DNA of 64,000 nt, taken from NCBI GenBank assembly GCA_947488295.1, contig CANKYU010000001.1, positions 1,042,183-1,106,182 on the forward strand, read 5' to 3'. A program made the position numbers and the translations under genes. Source of the DNA: an uncultured Anderseniella sp. (GTDB lineage: Bacteria > Pseudomonadota > Alphaproteobacteria > Rhizobiales > Aestuariivirgaceae). The first letter of the stretch is position 1, and each line of letters starts with the position of its first letter. This document shows, piece by piece, positions 46,201 through 52,635 of the stretch. The notes beneath the pieces were generated by a model, which saw only the letters and a list, made by a program, of their open reading frames with translations, searched no databases and was not told the origin of the DNA.

Positions 46201-48608
46201 ACACCGACATCTGGACCACTGGTGTTTCCGGTACTCACTGGTGGCAGGCTGATTATGGTGTTGATGCAGCACCGACTATTGTCAGTTACTCGGTTACCGC
46301 AGGCCAGACAAATGGTGACAGTGATGCCCCGCGTGAATGGGTATTGCAGGGCTCCAATGATGAAGGTTCCTGGACCGACCTCGCAACGGTCAGCGGGGAG
46401 ACCGGGTGGAACTCAGGTGAAACCCGCGCCTATTCCGTTACCACACCGGGCACCTACCGCTATTATCGCCTGGCCGACGTCAAAGCCCAGAATCCGAACA
46501 GCAATTGGGTTCGCATAGCCAAGCTCGACCTGCGCACAGCGGACGATGCCAGTGAAGATTACAACGGCGAGATCTACATGGATGCCGGCCGTGATTTGGT
46601 GGTGGCGTCGAAGCAGAACACGGCGGAGAGCAATTCGTTCGGGTTCGCGTTCTCGATCTCTACATCGGGTGCGTTCTCCCTGTCAGGGAACCTGGCCTAT
46701 GCCGACCGGCGCTATACCGACACGCCGACCATCATCGAGGCGGAAGACCGGCTCGACATCTATGTGGAGGGCAAGACTTATCTGCTCGGCTCGGCGCTGA
46801 ATTCGAAGACCGGCAACCTGCGGCTGGACACGGGTGACTTCCTGTTCGACAATTATCAGGACTCCGATACACAGACTACCGTCAGCGCCGGTGTCGATGT
46901 CGGTGCTACCCATGGCTGGAATTCCTGGGACGCTAACCTCGGTGTATCCTATTCCGACAAGCAGGGCATCACCTTTGCCACGGTCGGCCAGGGTGACATC
47001 CACATCCGCAACTCCGCCGAACAGAACATCACCGCACTCAACCGCACCATGGCGGACATGCAGCGGGTGACGTCGAAAACCGACTTCGCCATCGAGATAC
47101 CGGGCCTGAACTTCGCCAAGCTGGCGGCAGACATCGAGGCGACGGCCAACCTGCTTCGGGCGATTGGCGCAGACATTCCGCAGAGCGTTCGGATACAAGG
47201 AAAACAGGCCGTAGACCTATATGAAGATGGGATACTGAGAGGGTTATCGAACGATCAAATTCGAGAATTCTCTTCTTCTGCTGAATTCCGCAAGATTGTC
47301 GAGATGCGCAAGACTTGGGAACGCGCGGTAGAAGTGTTTGGCTCCGAGGGGCAAATTCCCTCCCAATTGCTAAATGTAATTCTGACGACAGAAGATACCA
47401 TCACTATTGATGATGATGGGCGGGCGTTTGTTGACATTACTTGTGGCACTGCTGGCCCTTGCGGGAAGCTTGAAATCTTGCTTGATCAAGGGTCTTTGAC
47501 CAAGGAAACTCTCCAGGTACTGTTGAACGATGCATATGCCGCACTTCAAGGTGCTGTTGATGCAGGCTCTACACTGACCGCAGATCAACGGTTCAAGCTT
47601 ACAGTTCAGTGTGTGCTTAACTGGCATATTGAAGGAGGCAGTCTTCAAGAGAGTTTCGATCTTATCAGCTTGGATAAGGCTAACTTCGTTTCGTCTGCGG
47701 TGTCCATCGGCTACGATGAATTTAGGCTAAGTACGTCGATTGATGCGATTGATGCCAGACTAAAAGGTGATACCGTAACCCTCCAGCAAATACGCGACCA
47801 ACTGGCGGTTCTGAGTACTGAAGCGTACGAGAACAATGACTACGGAAATCATGCAGCGCTAAATTTACTGGCTGATCAAGTTGGTCAGCTTTCTATCGGG
47901 GGGAATGCCGAGCCAAACTCTGATCCTCTGCCAATTACACGGATTCAAGGTGCGATTTTGCAAGATATGCTGCTGCGTGTTTCTCATGAAAACGAAGCAA
48001 TTTCGAGCACGGCTGTTATCGCATCAGCTGGAATGGCAACGAGCTTGGGTGGGACTTGGGCAGTCCGTAGCGGAATAGCAACCAATGCTCCGAGCAGAGT
48101 GATTGCGAACGTGGATGATCTCTCAGCAATTCGTAATAATTATGGATTATCCGGAGCAAACACTGTTGCCGCTGCGAAGACTGACATTCCCGGTTTGAGG
48201 GGGCAAACGTTTGAAGGGCTTTCTCCTACTCTTCGCAATCAGGCTGGGTTAGATTCATTAGATGATTTGTATGGCGTGGCAAGGCCGATTAAATCCCCTA
48301 ATCCGAATCCGATTGCTTCAAGGCATGCTGAAGAAGATGTACTGAATAGCATTGCAAAACAGATTGACAATCTTGGACTCTCACCCGCCCAACTTGATGG
48401 ACGTACAATATCCGTCCACATTTCGAATGCTGGCGGAATATGCAGTACTTGCTATCAAGGACTTGGTAGGTCGACAGCCACTGCGGGTGTCATAAAACAA
48501 TTCAGTGAACGGTATCCCGGTGTTAACATTCGAGTGACTGCTGAAGGGGGGACTGTCAGGCCGGGTGTCAATAGCATTACCGTTCGTGGAGGAAAAATCG
48601 TTGAGTAG
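40221..48608 (+). CDS. Giant TpsA/CdiA-like exoprotein with C-terminal deaminase-fold toxin domain
   Basis: A 2795-residue secreted protein. Domains in order: signal peptide (1-31); TPS secretion domain (~32-220) with IIANPNGVGCNGCSFINT; FHA-type repeats with the NNITLASLTGSI pattern; a DUF4214-like segment (~800-915, LYQTVLGREADLGGLINWV); and two discoidin-like (F5/8 C) domains (~981-1110, ~1131-1280). More FHA repeats follow, then a third discoidin-like domain (~1979-2107), and haemagglutinin repeats to ~2320. A low-GC C-terminal tail (~2324-2795) holds SRHAEEDVL (His2702, Glu2704) and GGICSTCYQGL (Cys2741, Cys2744), the HxE...CxxC zinc site of the cytidine deaminase fold, as in secreted nucleic acid deaminase toxins. 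No VENN motif was seen. Toxicity is inferred from architecture and from the overlapping downstream gene. Confidence 0.9.
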   Translation: MAVAKKMWVSAIAGVLATGFTVGLIGQRLQAQEIIIDPSVPGLNSTTLHSSGGGKPQIDIATPDSGVSHNKFQKYNVGPGGLILNNSATGGTSVIGGSVNANSNLATSGSASVILNEVTDTGTSSLTGITEIFGGKASVIIANPNGVGCNGCSFINTNRSTLTTGVPTVTGSQIDLLATRGTVSVGSGGFTSEGDADLIGRHVTIGGPVNADTTLTISGGAQSFNYNAGTSQAAPTTNAQQSPFAVDATSLGALTAGNIRIHGNEVGLGVNAYGNINAAGNLNLSSKGNIHYGNIQSTGTGQIDGQGSVRQYGNAQFDGNVTVSGNDFTLYRDRTLSAGGDVTINTDDFAVVIGEISGTNVNINVDGKFTNNGFVFADQELVVIAGEEVRNQREVATEYDSYFDPALRQYIEAYQQQVLDGGETAAFAAAMLARAEEAEILDQYVLKGATFGATNIDVTANLDLVNKGGAIAATNNITLASLTGSIINEYQTTSHRIDEDEDVGCPTTSCGYRSEFHMGEILAGGDLTLTAALDVKNLGSDMAAAGSVNIGAGRDVINALTSEGYIVDGAKTFIVEGHFPGGYVRECRDTKHGQSCSDVWQEAYDYTTSETYNSHEQEFALAPSRIATLNGDITIVAGRDFSSIGSRISAGGDLSVGAGNDALFTSFSGLEDDYLFRDEEETYTSSNCGKEQSTCTRTRTIEVVINDYKLVTALSDLIARNVTVNANRDIAISGARFLAQADLSLNAATGSVLIDSAHLPEGAVLADYDPETAGRFVELGQIFAQGSSLAFDASATTTSYTDDVYRLYQTVLGREADLGGLINWVGQVNGGTSKEDVADGLLTSTEFSTAFGTLDNTQFVTQLYSNAFDRIPDAGELAYWVDQLDAATATRRQVALGIADSDEAITATQTALYAFTSANAAKATILGDTDTGNAYSAYIANADLLNAVSYLKASTAADVRGALRSVGAQSFENGLRDVTSAVITVSGGSGNAWSGDSTQPVLWDANNSGSQWWKADFGSGNEKKILQYSIKTLQDWRGKPKEWKLQASDDGSNWTTIDEQSDEKSWSWYETRVYTIANPGKYRYYRLKDIKTISGDKDELEIANIELLEPTFVAEPNSSGDLYRPIPQTIGFSTKDGEGHDELNWNSVGAWGSANSGAAWDPDGNGDDDYESRQSGYHWIEVFYGSQAQTITSYSIKSSEQNHWTDAPKRWELRAVDADGNFVTLDIVENQTGWGANQVRNFTIDNPGSYTRYQLVGVSGQDPSSNWVRIRDFALRTDVEIPVDQTQVVVGDVTPGIKSAGLALAGENASRLAGLADGNRSLIADTDWRFATDGGLAGLSLTNRSVVYGGGNVAVNADLDIYLAGSTTVSSGDDLSLVAGRRIGALAAENSEFRLNDTAYDSFTAIGERLQEGTLLRDAYAVEADELSEEQLEELVDDGSIAFQTATANYTLAPLTVISGGGLTLSAGEDVLNFAGSFASGDELIVTAGRDIRNEALRNNFTLTEEDGCVSRACGGQGHDYKAGEFLSGNTALLSAGRDIRVYGGVVSAAASILAQAEGDIEADAITSQFLYYYTKSSSFFGLNKKKKKLYRAIIQEGEFSTEFGDISLIAGTDLNITGSRVLAGGDVYLEAGNDINLLAKSEEVHNYYKKSGFGFFYYASDTVRYNEFETALAEIQGQNVAAYAGNNLTGMGAAVFAADDIALSAENDVNFDAHQNVRYVVQSGWSLGVQFAGSNILKAAFENNGDALTVLEAYIGDNQAVAAVHHLATSKGSWDTLNGLIGAGYAAARFGADINFDARGADDTIASAFARKLNPFSELGELSLDPTSQAFLNGITFRLGAYESREQWTESYISSVAAGRDLTIGAGRDLVLAGGTVASAGRDNTLVAGNDLLITALADWQKSSSSSWGVSLGFNTGGWTIGADYAQSQASAQLYTNAAVTSGRVLTMVSGRDTIIAGADIRAGMTPEKVRPQPVVVTVSAGEGQALDYNDSNTDIWTTGVSGTHWWQADYGVDAAPTIVSYSVTAGQTNGDSDAPREWVLQGSNDEGSWTDLATVSGETGWNSGETRAYSVTTPGTYRYYRLADVKAQNPNSNWVRIAKLDLRTADDASEDYNGEIYMDAGRDLVVASKQNTAESNSFGFAFSISTSGAFSLSGNLAYADRRYTDTPTIIEAEDRLDIYVEGKTYLLGSALNSKTGNLRLDTGDFLFDNYQDSDTQTTVSAGVDVGATHGWNSWDANLGVSYSDKQGITFATVGQGDIHIRNSAEQNITALNRTMADMQRVTSKTDFAIEIPGLNFAKLAADIEATANLLRAIGADIPQSVRIQGKQAVDLYEDGILRGLSNDQIREFSSSAEFRKIVEMRKTWERAVEVFGSEGQIPSQLLNVILTTEDTITIDDDGRAFVDITCGTAGPCGKLEILLDQGSLTKETLQVLLNDAYAALQGAVDAGSTLTADQRFKLTVQCVLNWHIEGGSLQESFDLISLDKANFVSSAVSIGYDEFRLSTSIDAIDARLKGDTVTLQQIRDQLAVLSTEAYENNDYGNHAALNLLADQVGQLSIGGNAEPNSDPLPITRIQGAILQDMLLRVSHENEAISSTAVIASAGMATSLGGTWAVRSGIATNAPSRVIANVDDLSAIRNNYGLSGANTVAAAKTDIPGLRGQTFEGLSPTLRNQAGLDSLDDLYGVARPIKSPNPNPIASRHAEEDVLNSIAKQIDNLGLSPAQLDGRTISVHISNAGGICSTCYQGLGRSTATAGVIKQFSERYPGVNIRVTAEGGTVRPGVNSITVRGGKIVE

Positions 48609-49023
48609 TTGGGATGGTTTTGTTGACCTTGATGAAAAGCAGCAAGCTCGCTACCTTCTGGATGAGGCTACCTTGGCTTGGCAAAGTCTTGTCGGATTTA
48701 AGGAGATAAAATCGAAAGTCCAAAACTATCTGAACTTAGGATATCGTATTTGCCAGGGTGAATTTGACCAACTCGAATCTCTTATACAGTTTCTTGAAGA
48801 TCCCAAAATGAAAGATGACTTTGGCAGCTTTTATGAACAAATAAAGCATGATGACAAAGCTGCGGCCTGTTTGGATTTGGCAAGTTATGCCTGCGCCTTT
48901 GTTTGCCGAATCGCAGCGCAAAAAGTTGGGTTAACCCCCTTACCCGATCCAGTGTTGGAGGCTGTTCCTGAGATATACGAGTACTATCAATCGCGGTCAG
49001 AATTTCTTGGGCTACAGAATTAG
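48601..49023 (+). CDS. Putative immunity protein for the deaminase-type toxin
   Basis: A 140-residue, mostly helical cytosolic protein with no recognised signal or enzyme motif: SSWDGFVDLDEKQQARYLLD at the start, then ICQGEFDQLESLIQFLEDP and DLASYACAFVCRIAAQKVG. TTG at 48601 lies 8 bp after GGAGG and overlaps the toxin gene stop by 8 bp, the arrangement typical of immunity genes; an ATG-like start farther up (48565) would overlap the toxin far more. GC content matches the toxin tail, not the rest of the locus. Its stop codon lies inside a decayed transposon end. Confidence 0.7.
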   Translation: MSSWDGFVDLDEKQQARYLLDEATLAWQSLVGFKEIKSKVQNYLNLGYRICQGEFDQLESLIQFLEDPKMKDDFGSFYEQIKHDDKAAACLDLASYACAFVCRIAAQKVGLTPLPDPVLEAVPEIYEYYQSRSEFLGLQN

Positions 49024-49029
49024 GGTGAC
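49018..49029. repeat. Degenerate outer RAYT-element end
   Basis: AATTAGGGTGAC differs by one base from the element end AATTACGGTGAC. It contains the stop codon of the immunity gene and precedes a full end at 49038. The same doubled layout occurs at 51459/51474. Confidence 0.5.
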
Positions 49030-49037
49030 GAATTATG

Positions 49038-49072
49038 AATTACGGTGACAGTTTACTAAATGCACTAATTAG
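49038..49072 (+). repeat. Left terminal inverted repeat of RAYT element copy 1
   Basis: A 35-bp end beginning AATTACGGTGACAGTTTACT. It matches the reverse complement of 49753-49787 with a single mismatch, so the pair bounds a 750-bp element. Confidence 0.85.
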
Positions 49073-49739
49073 GCGTTGTCTTCTTTTGGCTTAGGTCCGC
49101 GTTTTTGCGGGGAGAGGGCGCGGCCAGTCCGGGCTTCCAGCGTCTTGATCCAATCTTCGGTCCCAACTGGCCGGCCTGTTGTCTCCGCGTGTCGCAGTGC
49201 CTGATAGGTGCCCGCGTCCGCAGCTTCAAGATCAATGAAATTGTCGAACGGGCCATAGCGATCCAGAACCGGTTTTACCGAAACCAGCCCGTCATCGGTG
49301 CCGTCTAGATGAGCCCGTACGCTTGACCATGGTCATTTATCTGCCCGGTCCACCAGCCGGCCCGCAACGGGTTGAGTGACACGTAGCGTACCGCGTGCGC
49401 CAGATGTTCCTCATCCATAACCACTGACCCGAACCGACCCTGCCACAGATGACCTGTTACCCGCAGGCGGGCGTTGATGCAGCTGGTATACCGCCGGTGT
49501 GCGTCGGCAAAGGTGCGACGCAATCCGTCTTCATTGTCTTGCACAACAACCAGGTGAACGTAGTTTGGCATCAGGCAATAACACCAGATATCGCAGCCCG
49601 CCTTGCGCGCGGCTTCGCCGAGCAGGTCTTTGTAGAGTTGGTAATCACCGTCTTCAAAGAAAGTCTGGCTCCGTCGGTTGCCCTTCTGGGTCACATGATG
49701 CGGGCATTAGGGCACAACAAGTCTGGACAAACGGGCCAT
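49069..49739 (-). pseudogene. REP-associated tyrosine transposase (RAYT, Y1_Tnp), inactivated copy 1
   Basis: Reading from ATG 49739: MARLSRLVVP, stop, CPHHVTQKGNRRSQTFFEDG, DIWCYCLMPNYVHLVVV, RRYTSCINARLRVTGHLWQG and VRYVSLNPLRAG. The frame then shifts near 49325-49340 and continues as PWSSVRAHLDGTDDGLVSV to a C-terminal RALSPQKRGPKPKEDNA. There is a nonsense codon at codon 11, a frameshift, and the first His of the HUH site is Tyr (NYVHL instead of NHVHL). It cannot make an active enzyme as it stands. It fills the space between two 35-bp terminal inverted repeats. Confidence 0.88.
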
Positions 49740-49752
49740 AGAGGCATGGTAT

Positions 49753-49787
49753 CTAATTAGCGCATTTAGTAAACTGTCACCGTAATT
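49753..49787 (-). repeat. Right terminal inverted repeat of RAYT element copy 1
   Basis: Mirror of 49038-49072 with one mismatch. The next small gene starts 47 bp beyond it. Confidence 0.85.
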
Positions 49788-49834
49788 TCGATAATAAAGG
49801 CGTAATTCTTCGCCCATAAGTGATCTGATAAATC

Positions 49835-50191
49835 ATGAATAGAATATTTTTTTCAGAAATAAAGTCGAATTTCCTTGATTGTTATTATGGGTATTGTGCT
49901 ACAAAAATTCACCATGGTCAGGCTTGGCAGGATGGTGAACATGAAATTGGTTACGCATATGAACAGTGTGAATCGGCTTATGATCTCCCAATCGAACAAT
50001 TAATGCTTGAGGTTATTGCTTTGATTTTGGGTGGGCGTCGTTGGCCAAAGTTTGACGAATTTCACACCCAGAAGATTGATCAGATATTGAAAGATAATGA
50101 TCTGCCACAAATGATAAGTGTGCTTAATGACGACGAACGTCTTAATTTTGAATCTGATTTACATTTGCTAGGCATAAAGCCGCAATTGTGA
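49835..50191 (+). CDS. Small orphan protein, candidate immunity protein
   Basis: A 118-residue acidic cytosolic protein, MNRIFFSEIKSNFLDCYYGY to a C-terminal SDLHLLGIKPQL. It has low GC relative to the genome and no partner toxin upstream. Features such as PIEQLMLEVIALILGGRRWP suggest a helical fold; no family was recognised. It lies between two transposon ends (49753-49787 and 50197-50208). Placement in a chain of similar small genes after the toxin-immunity pair suggests an orphan immunity gene. Confidence 0.6.
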   Translation: MNRIFFSEIKSNFLDCYYGYCATKIHHGQAWQDGEHEIGYAYEQCESAYDLPIEQLMLEVIALILGGRRWPKFDEFHTQKIDQILKDNDLPQMISVLNDDERLNFESDLHLLGIKPQL

Positions 50192-50196
50192 AGGAG

Positions 50197-50340
50197 TTAC
50201 GGTGACAGTTGTTGGTCGCTGCCGCCATTTGGCTTGGGCACGCGTTTCTACCAGGAGAGGGCGCGTCCGGGCGGGGCTTCAAGCGTAGTGATCCAGTCAT
50301 CCAAACCAAACAGTCGGCCTGTCATGTCTGCTTACGGTGA
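50197..50340 (-). pseudogene. RAYT element copy 2, C-terminal remnant
   Basis: Begins with the end TTACGGTGACAG (50197-50208) 5 bp after the previous gene and ends with another partial end TTACGGTGA (50332-50340). Between them, the minus strand reads GRLFGLDDWITTLEAPPGRA then LSW, stop, KRVPKPN, matching the last ~45 codons of the transposase in copy 1. All else is lost. Confidence 0.75.
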
Positions 50341-50479
50341 TTGGCCTGGCGCGGGGCCGGGATGGTGAACTCTGCGACGAATGGAAGACAGACAAAAGCC
50401 GCGAAGCCGTCGAAGCGGCGCGTTACGACTGATTAAACACTCCTGAGAATTTTTCTCCTTCAAACCAAGGCAAAATGAG

Positions 50480-50722
50480 ATGAAAAAACTGTTTCTTGTC
50501 GGCCTCCTGTTGTCTCTTGCTGGGTGTGCGAACGGGGGAGACAAGCTGACAACGTTTGAGGAAGATCGCGAGGAGCATAAAAAGCGGTTTGAAAAAACCG
50601 TCGCCAGTCAGGCCAAACGATCAGCCGCCGTGACCAGATCGCAGCGCAGCCGGGCCGCGGCCCAAAGATACCGGCGCCCAACGGCAAGGGTAAACCGGAC
50701 CGGGTCTTTAAGACGCCGGTAA
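50480..50722 (+). CDS. Small basic lipoprotein
   Basis: An 80-residue protein with a lipoprotein signal (MKKLFLVGLLLSLAGC, lipid-bearing Cys16). The mature part is very basic and helical (EEDREEHKKRFEKTVASQ; ...RSRAAAQRYRRPTARVNRTG). The function is unknown. It sits among the orphan genes, and its base composition is closer to the chromosomal average than to the orphans. Confidence 0.6.
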   Translation: MKKLFLVGLLLSLAGCANGGDKLTTFEEDREEHKKRFEKTVASQAKRSAAVTRSQRSRAAAQRYRRPTARVNRTGSLRRR

Positions 50723-50812
50723 ATTCAACTCAGGCAATACGATGACAGACTGCCGAATGCACCGGCTGGAGGCAGTTCAGCCTTGCCGTACCCGGCGTTC
50801 GCAATCCTCGTA

Positions 50813-51268
50813 TCAGACATTGGCCTGGAACTTGGACGTGCATTTCAGTTTCGCTCCCCACTTGCCGTTGCTGTAACCATACCCCAACTGGAGCAGCCCC
50901 GGGTGCAGGCCGGGATTGCACACTTTTGCGCGGAATGCATCGCGCAATGTGTTTTGTGCCTCTGCATCTTCTTCCGGACCGCCGGCAAAACCGGGGTTGG
51001 AAATCCTGCTGATGTCAGCACCGTAGCCTGCGAGGATGCTGTCCCATTTGTACCTGATTTCGTACTGTTTTCCGTTTGCGGCATACTGGAAGGTTTGCAG
51101 GGATCCGTTGCCGTCAACAATCTGTTCGCGTCCCGGTTGCTGACAGCCGGCCACAGCCAGAACGACAAGACACAAGCTTGTCCATCTGATCCGGGTTTTC
51201 AGTACATGTGGCAAGAATTCCGATGTCACGAAGTATTCTCCAAATGGCAGTATTTCCAATTTCGGCAT
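50813..51268 (-). CDS. Lipoprotein of unknown function
   Basis: A protein of about 151 residues with a lipobox (IRWTSLCLVVLAVAGCQQPG) and a mature domain of ~110 residues, including NGKQYEIRYKWDSILAGYGA and a C-terminal YSNGKWGAKLKCTSKF with paired cysteines. The start is uncertain: ATG 51268, or GTG 51229, which gives a shorter leader. The open frame extends upstream to 51439 with protein-like sequence (see findings). Convergent with the small basic lipoprotein gene. No family recognised. Confidence 0.55.
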   Translation of the reverse strand: MPKLEILPFGEYFVTSEFLPHVLKTRIRWTSLCLVVLAVAGCQQPGREQIVDGNGSLQTFQYAANGKQYEIRYKWDSILAGYGADISRISNPGFAGGPEEDAEAQNTLRDAFRAKVCNPGLHPGLLQLGYGYSNGKWGAKLKCTSKFQANV

Positions 51269-51458
51269 CGCAGTTGTCAAACAGCCGAAATCGATTAATC
51301 CGTTAGTAACGAAACATTGGATGACAAGGTCTCGTCTACTGTATTCACGGGCCGCCTGCAAACAGTAAGTGTAAGGATCAGATCCGGATTTTCCGACCAG
51401 AACTGTCCCGTCAGGCTTGCAGGTTTCCGAACCCACCAACCGGGTTCCGTCGTTGTTG

Positions 51459-51740
51459 AATTACGGTGACATGAATTACGGCGACAGCTTGCTATATGCG
51501 CAAATTGGGCATTGTCGTCCTTCGGCTTGGGCCCGTCTTTCGTGCGGCCTCGCCTGGCAGGTCTTCGTAGCGGTGGTAATCGCGGTCTTCAAAGAAGGTC
51601 TGGCCGCGCTGGTCGCCACGCTGGCTCACATGGTGCTGGCATCCGGATGCAACGAGTCGGGATAAATGAGCCATGGATGCGTGGTATCTAATTAGTGCAT
51701 TTAGCAAGCTGTCACCGTAATTTTAACTGTCACCGTAATT
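51459..51740 (-). mobile_element. RAYT element copy 3, internally deleted with doubled ends
   Basis: Outer ends AATTACGGTGAC (51459-51470) and ACTGTCACCGTAATT (to 51740) enclose inner ends 51474-51508 and 51688-51722. Inside, the minus strand codes the first ~46 transposase residues (MAHLSRLVASGCQHHVSQRG, then QTFFEDRDYHRYED). These are joined directly, out of frame, to the last ~10 codons. About 150 codons are missing, giving a MITE-like remnant. Confidence 0.78.
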
Positions 51741-51755
51741 CGAATAGGAGAGTGT

Positions 51756-52196
51756 ATGCGCGAGGTTACAGAACAGGACTGGAAAGAGGTTTTGATTCCG
51801 ACGGCATCGTTTCCGATGTATGAAAACGTGGTAGATGGCCTCAGTCCCAATTTTCATCTCGTTTGGATTGCCAGGCTTTACAAAAAGTATCGTCTAGGGG
51901 ATTGGGATCAAAAGGTACCGGACCCAGATTCCATCGCGGACAAGACATATTTGATGTGGCAGCTTGAAAGCTACTGTTTGTTCCATCAGAAGCACGAAAA
52001 ATTTGGTAAGCATATCATTGAATGCGCACATCCGTATGCAGAGAATAGGTTTGTGTTTTTCGATTTTTCCAGCGTTGTTGCTGCTTTCGAAGCCTTGGAT
52101 GAAGGCGGCGCGACACAGACTCCCTACATTCCAATCTACTATGCACATCCGCATGACAGACACGACTACAAAACCGGCGCACATTTATGGGAATGA
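51756..52196 (+). CDS. Small orphan protein, candidate immunity protein
   Basis: A 146-residue acidic cytosolic protein starting 15 bp after a transposon end, with GGAGAG before the ATG. Segments such as FHLVWIARLYKKYRLGDWDQ and NRFVFFDFSSVVAAFEALDE and the C-terminal HDRHDYKTGAHLWE are visible, but no family was recognised. Low GC. It belongs to the chain of small genes that resembles an immunity array. Confidence 0.6.
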   Translation: MREVTEQDWKEVLIPTASFPMYENVVDGLSPNFHLVWIARLYKKYRLGDWDQKVPDPDSIADKTYLMWQLESYCLFHQKHEKFGKHIIECAHPYAENRFVFFDFSSVVAAFEALDEGGATQTPYIPIYYAHPHDRHDYKTGAHLWE

Positions 52197-52213
52197 CCAC
52201 TATTAATTGCGAA

Positions 52214-52230
52214 ACTATGGTGACAGTTTT
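52214..52230. repeat. Degenerate element end between two orphan genes
   Basis: ACTATGGTGACAGTTTT resembles the left end TTACGGTGACAGTTTAC. It lies 18 bp after one orphan gene and 34 bp before the next, so gene boundaries again coincide with an end sequence. Confidence 0.45.
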
Positions 52231-52263
52231 CAGACTTACGGGCGACGTAGTGGTACCGAGACG

Positions 52264-52629
52264 ATGATTATTTTGACCGCCGGATTTCCTGACAACCTTT
52301 ATACATCCCGGCTTCTCAAGTTCAAAAAAATCCCCTGTTTTTGCCGGGTTGGGGACGAGTTTGAAGTTGAATTCACTGATCCACTAGTGCCAATTGTGGG
52401 AAAGGTCACGGATTGGGACGATGCCAAAGTTAACCTGAGTGTTCCTACAATGGTCGGAGGTCGTTACAGTCAGTACGGACACTCTCTAATAACCATGACG
52501 AAAATTGGGGAGGACCGGTACTCGATTGACGAGTTGTCAATTTTTTCTAGGGCCCTTGGGTGGTGCGAGGTCATTGTGGAAGGAGATTACGCGCCGCCCC
52601 ACGAATCTTGGGAGGTAGATGATGTCTAA
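52264..52629 (+). CDS. Small orphan protein, candidate immunity protein
   Basis: A 121-residue protein from the ATG at 52264 (MIILTAGFPDNLYTSRLLKF). It is beta-rich, with GDEFEVEFTDPLVPIVGKV and YSQYGHSLITMTKIGED, and has an acidic C-terminus (ESWEVDDV). An upstream in-frame ATG at 52207 lies within a transposon-end remnant and is unlikely. No family was recognised. It ends 6 bp before the next remnant. Confidence 0.6.
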   Translation: MIILTAGFPDNLYTSRLLKFKKIPCFCRVGDEFEVEFTDPLVPIVGKVTDWDDAKVNLSVPTMVGGRYSQYGHSLITMTKIGEDRYSIDELSIFSRALGWCEVIVEGDYAPPHESWEVDDV

Positions 52630-52635
52630 GCAAAC

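Larger units (their letters stand above)
49038..49787 (-). mobile_element. RAYT-type insertion element, copy 1 (750 bp, 35-bp inverted ends)
   Basis: The element consists of near-perfect inverted ends around a decayed tyrosine transposase gene. Three further partial copies (50197-50340, 51459-51740, 52636-52908) share its ends or its coding sequence. RAYT proteins usually act on REP hairpins; here the ends are longer inverted repeats with core TTACGGTGACAG. Confidence 0.8.
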
